Shown one piece after another: positions 5,415-9,408 of a DNA stretch of 9,408 nucleotides. The stretch spans positions 1 through 9,408 of the forward strand of contig JAUYDL010000043.1 of NCBI GenBank assembly GCA_030691865.1. Direction: 5' to 3'. Below the pieces are notes generated by a model. That model ran no database searches, was not told the DNA's origin, and was given only the letters and a program-made list of their open reading frames with translations. Both the position numbers and the translations under genes were made by a program. Source of the stretch: Candidatus Omnitrophota bacterium (GTDB taxonomy: Bacteria; Omnitrophota; Gorgyraeia; Gygaellales; Profunditerraquicolaceae). Numbering within the stretch: the stretch's first letter is position 1; every line of letters starts with the position of its first letter.

Positions 5415-6713
5415 TTATACACTTAAATCAGTAGGTGAGCGGCCTAATGACATTAAAAGCCCAATGGCGTCATTAATCTGAGCTTCTATACTCTCACTTT
5501 CATGAGCGCGCGCAGGGTAAATGTTATAGAGTGATCGGTATTCAAGCGGAGTTACATTAAGCATCACTGAATTCGCTCCGCTAAGAAGTGCCTCTCTCCT
5601 GGCATCAGGATTAAGTGTCTCCAAAGCAGTGGTAACTAGAATTTTGGCATTCGCTGCATCAATGATACGCGAAATGGCAATAACTTTAAGCACAGTTTCT
5701 ACTTCGGGCGATGGATGTTTAGCAAGCGGGGTTTGTGGATGCATAATAAATGGGCCAAAACTATACATCTGCGCATGCAACTCTTTAGTTAAAAGTATAT
5801 CATTTAAAAGATCTTCTTCGTTTTGTTGCGGTAAGCCAATCAAACCTCCGGTAATAACCATATAGCCCAACTCATAAGCTTTTTTTAAATGCGCAATGCG
5901 GCTAGAAAGATCTTTGCCTGCAGTGACCTGTTTATAAAGCTTGGGGTTGGATGTTTCAAATCGCAAAAGCAATCCCCGTGCACCAGCATCATAAAGAATC
6001 TTTAAATTATCAAGCCCAACCTCTCCAAAGCTAATAAAAATTAGGGCTGGCCAATTAACTTTTATCTTACGAATAATCTCGGCCAGCTCCTCTATACTAT
6101 ATCCGGCGTCTTGGCCGGACTGTAACACCAACGCCTTAAAACCATGCTCCTGTATTGCTTGCCGGGCAGCCTCAAGTATCTGGTCGCAAGTTAAGCGATA
6201 ACGAGTAATATTTTTGTTACCCTTAGCTATACCGCAATAATCACAATTACAGCGGCAGTAATTGGAGATCTCGATGATCCCATGCACGCAACAAGAATTC
6301 TTATGGTGTTTCTGACGCAAGAAATTTGCCGTTTTAAAAAGAAGCTCCAGAGCAGGTTTATTTTTTTCCTTAATTAAAATCAGGAGTTCATCTGGCGAAA
6401 GTTTCTTACCTTCGGATGCCTTATCTAAGATTCTCAAGAATTCGCCAGATACAGACTCCTGATTAAGATCAAGGCGGGAAAGCTTTAGGTCAACTTCCTG
6501 AAGCTCAAAAAAAGTCTCCTTCCAAACAGCCAGAATGCTTTTTGCTTCATCTTCGGGAATTTTCGCAATTGCATAACCACCCTGGGCGTAAATATAATCA
6601 CCGATAGATAAACCATCTAGTTCATTATAGGCCTTCTTCTTCTCGCCGAAATAGTCTACAACCACCATCTTATTATCAAAAGCCTCTATTTTTCCCGGGA
6701 TAGCATAACACAT
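5415..6713 (-). CDS. HypC-HydE fusion: [NiFe] chaperone domain joined to a HydE-like radical SAM maturase
   Basis: One uninterrupted 432-residue frame carries two maturation proteins. Residues 1 to about 75 are a HypC/HybG domain: the N-terminal MCYAIPGKI holds the essential Cys2, and GDYIYAQGGYAIAKI (38-52) is the second conserved block, though the usual iron-binding His (HAG) is Gln44. After a linker (about 76-140), residues 141-432 are HydE-like. Signs are EISNYCRCNCDYCG with radical SAM cysteines 153, 157 and 160, TRYRLTCDQIL (170-180), VLQSGQDAGY (196-205), LLLRFETSNPKLY (248-260), GPFIMHPQTPL (320-330) and VMLNVTPLEYRSLY (383-396). The optional C-terminal second cluster of some HydE proteins is absent. 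HypC carries the Fe(CN)2CO unit for [NiFe] enzymes; HydE processes the HydG product for [FeFe] enzymes. The ATG lies two bases after the hypA-like stop and has no clear ribosome site, suggesting translational coupling. Confidence 0.92.
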   Translation of the reverse strand: MCYAIPGKIEAFDNKMVVVDYFGEKKKAYNELDGLSIGDYIYAQGGYAIAKIPEDEAKSILAVWKETFFELQEVDLKLSRLDLNQESVSGEFLRILDKASEGKKLSPDELLILIKEKNKPALELLFKTANFLRQKHHKNSCCVHGIIEISNYCRCNCDYCGIAKGNKNITRYRLTCDQILEAARQAIQEHGFKALVLQSGQDAGYSIEELAEIIRKIKVNWPALIFISFGEVGLDNLKILYDAGARGLLLRFETSNPKLYKQVTAGKDLSSRIAHLKKAYELGYMVITGGLIGLPQQNEEDLLNDILLTKELHAQMYSFGPFIMHPQTPLAKHPSPEVETVLKVIAISRIIDAANAKILVTTALETLNPDARREALLSGANSVMLNVTPLEYRSLYNIYPARAHESESIEAQINDAIGLLMSLGRSPTDLSV

Positions 6714-6715
6714 AC

Positions 6716-6961
6716 TTAATCACAATCAAAAGAAACTAGGCGCAAAACGCGCTGTTGCGGAATATGTTTTATATTGAATAAAGCATTCTCTAAGGGAGAG
6801 CCTTTAAATTTTTCTTTAAAGAAAAACCTTAAACACTCTTCATTAATCTCAGTAAACTCACCTAATTCCAAAAACACCTGCGTTACATTTTTGGCATTAT
6901 GCTGGCTAAGATGATGTAGGATATCTTTAAATAAATCCTCAAGAAAATGAATCTCATGCAT
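6716..6961 (-). CDS. hypA: HypA-like nickel protein lacking the zinc domain
   Basis: The 81-residue product starts with MHE, the HypA nickel-binding N-terminus (amine, His2), and follows the HypA fold through VTQVFLELGEFTEINEECL and LRFFFKEKFKGSPLENA. HypA normally delivers Ni to the [NiFe] large subunit and is near 110-120 residues, with two CxxC pairs binding structural zinc in the second half. Here the protein stops after NIKHIPQQRVLRL at the point where the first CxxC would be expected. Only two isolated cysteines remain. The next gene begins two bases after the stop, leaving no room for a displaced zinc domain. The ATG overlaps the protease stop by eight bases and has GGAG nine bases upstream. 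The truncated form may be functional with partners, or a degenerating gene; the intact spacing favours use. Confidence 0.85.
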   Translation of the reverse strand: MHEIHFLEDLFKDILHHLSQHNAKNVTQVFLELGEFTEINEECLRFFFKEKFKGSPLENALFNIKHIPQQRVLRLVSFDCD

Positions 6962-7454
6962 CTACTGAGTCTCCGGTAAATTCCTCATTAATATGTCTGA
7001 TCAGCGCATCGGCAGCAGAGCTTACTTCTTTTGAAAGCCCTGCTTTATGCTCTACACTTTTAGGCTGAATGCCAATAAAATAAATCTTAGCTTTGGTATC
7101 CTCGTACAAAATACGACTTACGACTGGCAATGGCATACTGTGCGTACTTAAAGATGACTCCGGTATATGTTCGGAATCAATGAGGCGCAATTCTCCGGGC
7201 GCTCCCCCAAAATCCGCTGCATCAATAAAAATAATCCTCTGCGCGGATAGCTTTACTGCCTCATCAATTATATTCTCCGGAGTATATCCTGCATCAATCA
7301 CCGAAAGTTTACCACTCTGTCTTAAACAGGAGGCTATATATGGCCCAACTCCATCATCAGCGCGAAAGCAATTACCTACAGTGATAATAAGCGTGTGATA
7401 AAATTCTTTGGGAGTTAAAAGATTTGCTAAATTATCGGCCAACAAATTTGACAT
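6954..7454 (-). CDS. [NiFe] hydrogenase maturation endopeptidase (HycI/HyaD family)
   Basis: This 166-residue protein is a nickel-dependent C-terminal processing protease that trims the hydrogenase large subunit after Ni insertion. Family motifs are IITVGNCFRADDGVGPYIA (N-terminal Asp ligand), VIDAGYTPENI, IIFIDAADFGGAPGELRLI (central Asp ligand), STHSMPL (His ligand) and IYFIGIQP. These correspond to the Asp/Asp/His metal site known in HycI, and all three are kept. Length is normal. Its start overlaps the end of the large-subunit gene by 23 bases and has no visible Shine-Dalgarno, so translation is probably coupled. The pairing with a neighbouring large subunit that keeps a cleavable tail makes the substrate clear. 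FRADDGxGP and STHSMPL look most like the proteases of cytosolic group 3/4 enzymes; that subgroup call is from memory. Confidence 0.93.
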   Translation of the reverse strand: MSNLLADNLANLLTPKEFYHTLIITVGNCFRADDGVGPYIASCLRQSGKLSVIDAGYTPENIIDEAVKLSAQRIIFIDAADFGGAPGELRLIDSEHIPESSLSTHSMPLPVVSRILYEDTKAKIYFIGIQPKSVEHKAGLSKEVSSAADALIRHINEEFTGDSVDA

Positions 7455-8757
7455 TCAGGAAATGCACGGAGCAGGAGATGCACGGGTCATAAGCGCGTAC
7501 CAGCATCTCCATCAGGAGAGTAATCTCTTCTTGGCTCTTATCAAGTATTTGAGGAACTAATGCCGCCATATCATGTTCGATATTATTCAAATTCTGTCCG
7601 GTAGGAATAACGCAATTGGCGTTAACAATCTTACCCTTATTATCAATTTCATATTCATGAAATAGGATTCCTCTGGGAACTTCAACCGCACCAATGCCGC
7701 AACCCGCCTTAACCGGGATAGTGCCCAATTCATTTAAGCCCACCACGATCTCCTGGGAATAATCCATACCTTTATCTTTAAGCCCCTGCAAGATCTCAAT
7801 AGAATCCTCCAGCGAATGTACACATTCAATCAGCTGGGCAACAGTATTTAAGTACGGGTTAGTTACTATGGGTTTCATCCCCAAAGCCTTAGCTACTTCT
7901 TTAGCTTTGGGATGAAGTTTATGCTGGTTAAGATTAAAACGCGCTAGTGCGCCAACCGCATAAGATTGCCGAGTAGCCTTGGTGTATTTAGCGCTAGAGT
8001 GGCTAACTACGAATTCGTTGGTAAGTTTGCGGTAATCTTTTTTAACCATACGCAATCCATCAGTTGAGCCTAAGTCTCCTGAAAGCATAGGGTATTCATC
8101 GTTATCATTAACCAAGCTCACATATTCGGTTTCACGGTTAAACTGTGGGAATTTAAAGGCCTTGGCTAACTCTAAAGTCGCCTCCATATCCGGACGCATG
8201 CCAATTAAAATGTTGAGCATGCGGAGCAAATCTTTTTCACGCGGAAGTTTGGTAAACCCACCGACAATACAGGAGATCGGATGTACGTGGCGTCCCACCA
8301 GAATATCACAAACATCATTACATTCCTTCTTCATGCGTAAAGCCCTACGCACAACCGTATTATGCGTTTCAATCAAGGGGAGGAAACTCTTTACTCCCAA
8401 AAGATCCGGGACAACTAATAAATAGATATGTAAGATATGGCTATCAAGATTCTCCATATGTAGAAGAAACTTGCGCAATTTGATAGTTTGTTCTGAAGGG
8501 ATAAATCCTAAGGCGTCCTCTGCCGCTTGTATAGAAGCCAGGCTATGTCCACAAGCACAGATACCACAGATACGTGAAGTAATATGCTGGGCCTCAAAAA
8601 TCGAACGGCCACGCAACATCCCTTCGAAAAATCGGGGAGATTCAACAATATCCAAACGGCATTCTTCAAGCTTGCCGTTCTTTACATTCACCACGATATT
8701 GCCATGACCCTCTACGCGGGTCAAATATTCGACATTAACCTTTATGTTTTTGCTCAT
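7432..8757 (-). CDS. Cytosolic [NiFe] hydrogenase large (catalytic) subunit
   Basis: This 441-residue subunit holds the Ni-Fe active site. Both cysteine motifs are intact: R62-x-C64-G-x-C67-x3-H71 (RICGICACGH) near the N-terminus and D424-PC426-x2-C429-x2-H432 (DPCISCSVH) near the C-terminus. Nine residues (FLNVKFVGR) follow the last His, the tail expected to be removed by the protease encoded next. TRVEGHGNIVVNV at the start, SPRFFEGMLRGR, ALARFNLN and HPKAKEVAKALG resemble group 3 cytosolic hydrogenases (3b NADP-linked/sulfhydrogenase or 3c methyl-viologen/Hdr-linked types). I cannot separate these without upstream genes. It has no signal peptide or membrane segment. GGAG sits four bases before the ATG, and the gene overlaps the small-subunit end by 23 bases, so the two subunits are co-translated. 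Confidence 0.95.
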   Translation of the reverse strand: MSKNIKVNVEYLTRVEGHGNIVVNVKNGKLEECRLDIVESPRFFEGMLRGRSIFEAQHITSRICGICACGHSLASIQAAEDALGFIPSEQTIKLRKFLLHMENLDSHILHIYLLVVPDLLGVKSFLPLIETHNTVVRRALRMKKECNDVCDILVGRHVHPISCIVGGFTKLPREKDLLRMLNILIGMRPDMEATLELAKAFKFPQFNRETEYVSLVNDNDEYPMLSGDLGSTDGLRMVKKDYRKLTNEFVVSHSSAKYTKATRQSYAVGALARFNLNQHKLHPKAKEVAKALGMKPIVTNPYLNTVAQLIECVHSLEDSIEILQGLKDKGMDYSQEIVVGLNELGTIPVKAGCGIGAVEVPRGILFHEYEIDNKGKIVNANCVIPTGQNLNNIEHDMAALVPQILDKSQEEITLLMEMLVRAYDPCISCSVHFLNVKFVGR

Positions 8758-9408
8758 CTAACTCCCGTGGCTTATTATACATATTCATCTTATTCTGAAC
8801 CCAATCCAAAGAAATATTATATTTCTTTAAAATATCCATCTGCCCATCTTTAGCTGGATTACTGAGCATCCCGCGGCATCCATAACAGATATTGCCATTA
8901 TTAATACACCAGGAGTTACATCCAGCGCGAGTCACTGGACCCATACAAGTAATCCCCTTATCATACGTACAAACATTTTCGTTAAAACGACACTCAGTAC
9001 AAACCGCATAATCTAAAACGGCATACGGCAGGCCAGCTAAGGCGCATTTTAAAACTCTTACGAATTCCGGTTGATAAACCGGACAACCATGTATATCGTA
9101 ATCAACTTTGACTATCTGATGTAACGGATGTGTGGGAATAGATTCAAAATATTTAGCGTCATTCTTATAGACGTATTTCTTGATATCTTCAAGATCAAAA
9201 TTATTCTTCATCCCATTAATCCCGCCGATAGTGGCACAGGAACCATAGGCAATCAAAACTTTAGCTGTAGCGCGAATCTTCTTAATCCTTTCTAGGTCAT
9301 GGGAAGTTGTTATACTACCCTCAACAATAGCTATATCATAATCAGCGCTCTGCTCAGAGATCGCCTCACGGAACATAACCACATCAATAAGGCCAAGGAT
9401 ATCTAAAA
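8735..9408 (-). CDS. [NiFe] hydrogenase small (iron-sulfur) subunit, N-terminus outside window
   Basis: The frame stays open to the window edge: eight more codons (LDILGLID) lie upstream of the GTG at 9382, and they match the conserved segment preceding VMFREAISE in this family. The real start, with the first two proximal-cluster cysteines, is therefore outside. The visible 223 residues carry electron-transfer iron-sulfur clusters. Motifs are AIVEGSITT, VLIAYGSCATIGG (proximal cluster Cys), DIHGCPVYQPEF (proximal cluster Cys), and a cysteine-rich end: CTECRFNENVC, GITCMGPVTRAGCNSWC and ICYGCRGMLSNP, binding the medial and distal clusters. GPVTRAGC and CYGCRG are typical of group 3 cytosolic enzymes (HydD, HoxY, MvhG relatives). 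There is no twin-arginine signal visible, though the N-terminus is missing. Electron-acceptor subunits would be expected further upstream. Confidence 0.94.
   Translation of the reverse strand, partial: LDILGLIDVVMFREAISEQSADYDIAIVEGSITTSHDLERIKKIRATAKVLIAYGSCATIGGINGMKNNFDLEDIKKYVYKNDAKYFESIPTHPLHQIVKVDYDIHGCPVYQPEFVRVLKCALAGLPYAVLDYAVCTECRFNENVCTYDKGITCMGPVTRAGCNSWCINNGNICYGCRGMLSNPAKDGQMDILKKYNISLDWVQNKMNMYNKPRELDEQKHKG

Noticed and set aside
6716..6961. Frameshift as the cause of the short HypA
   Set aside because: The stop is followed after two bases by the HypC ATG, and the HypC frame is full from its first residue, so no displaced zinc-domain sequence exists.
8162..8853. Plus-strand open frames opposite the hydrogenase large subunit, and similar frames elsewhere on the plus strand
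   Set aside because: They lie antisense to strongly supported genes, lack family motifs and ribosome sites, and are explained as frame shadows.
1..9408. CRISPR arrays, tRNA/rRNA genes, transposase genes, phage or plasmid genes
   Set aside because: No regularly spaced repeats, no tRNA-like cloverleaf sequence that I could recognise, and no transposase or integrase frame; the only mobile-type traces are the short palindromic repeats listed.

Overview
All ten protein-coding genes lie on the minus strand, so the transcriptional order runs from the right end of the window to the left. The genes are tightly packed, with several overlaps. The set is that of an anaerobic, H2-metabolising bacterium: a cytosolic [NiFe] hydrogenase, radical-SAM hydrogenase maturases, the redox repressor Rex, an electron-bifurcating NfnAB transhydrogenase and glutamate dehydrogenase. 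G+C looks moderate (low to mid 40s by eye). Two copies of a 23-bp palindrome are inserted in frame inside genes, and an REP-like hairpin sits at a gene end. From memory, such repeats are common in uncultivated candidate phyla such as Omnitrophota and CPR relatives. That makes an Omnitrophota-like source a reasonable but unproven guess.

Layout, right to left. 9408-8735: [NiFe] hydrogenase small subunit, 5' end outside the window. 8757-7432: large subunit. 7454-6954: HycI-type maturation endopeptidase. 6961-6716: a shortened HypA with no zinc domain. 6713-5415: a single protein joining an N-terminal HypC domain to a HydE-like radical SAM domain. A 104-bp gap with short tandem repeats follows. 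5310-4621: rex. 4572-3163: hydG. 3162-2977: intergenic region with a good sigma70-like promoter followed by a strong intrinsic terminator. 2976-2098: nfnA. A 54-bp hairpin repeat overlaps the nfnA stop codon. 2059-638: nfnB. 625-1: N-terminal part of gdhA, cut by the window edge.

How they may work together. The hydrogenase exchanges electrons between H2 and a cytosolic carrier. Its large subunit ends in a cleavable tail after DPCxxCxxH, and the protease gene next door would remove it. Rex, which reads the NADH/NAD+ ratio, probably regulates this region. NfnAB interconverts NADH, NADPH and reduced ferredoxin, and its neighbour GdhA uses NADPH to assimilate ammonium.

The most unusual point is the mixing of two maturation systems that are normally separate. 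HypA and HypC parts belong to the [NiFe] pathway; HydE and HydG belong to the [FeFe] pathway. They are interleaved in one gene run, and one protein physically fuses HypC to HydE. No [FeFe] hydrogenase HydA, HydF, HypB, HypD, HypE or HypF is visible in the window.
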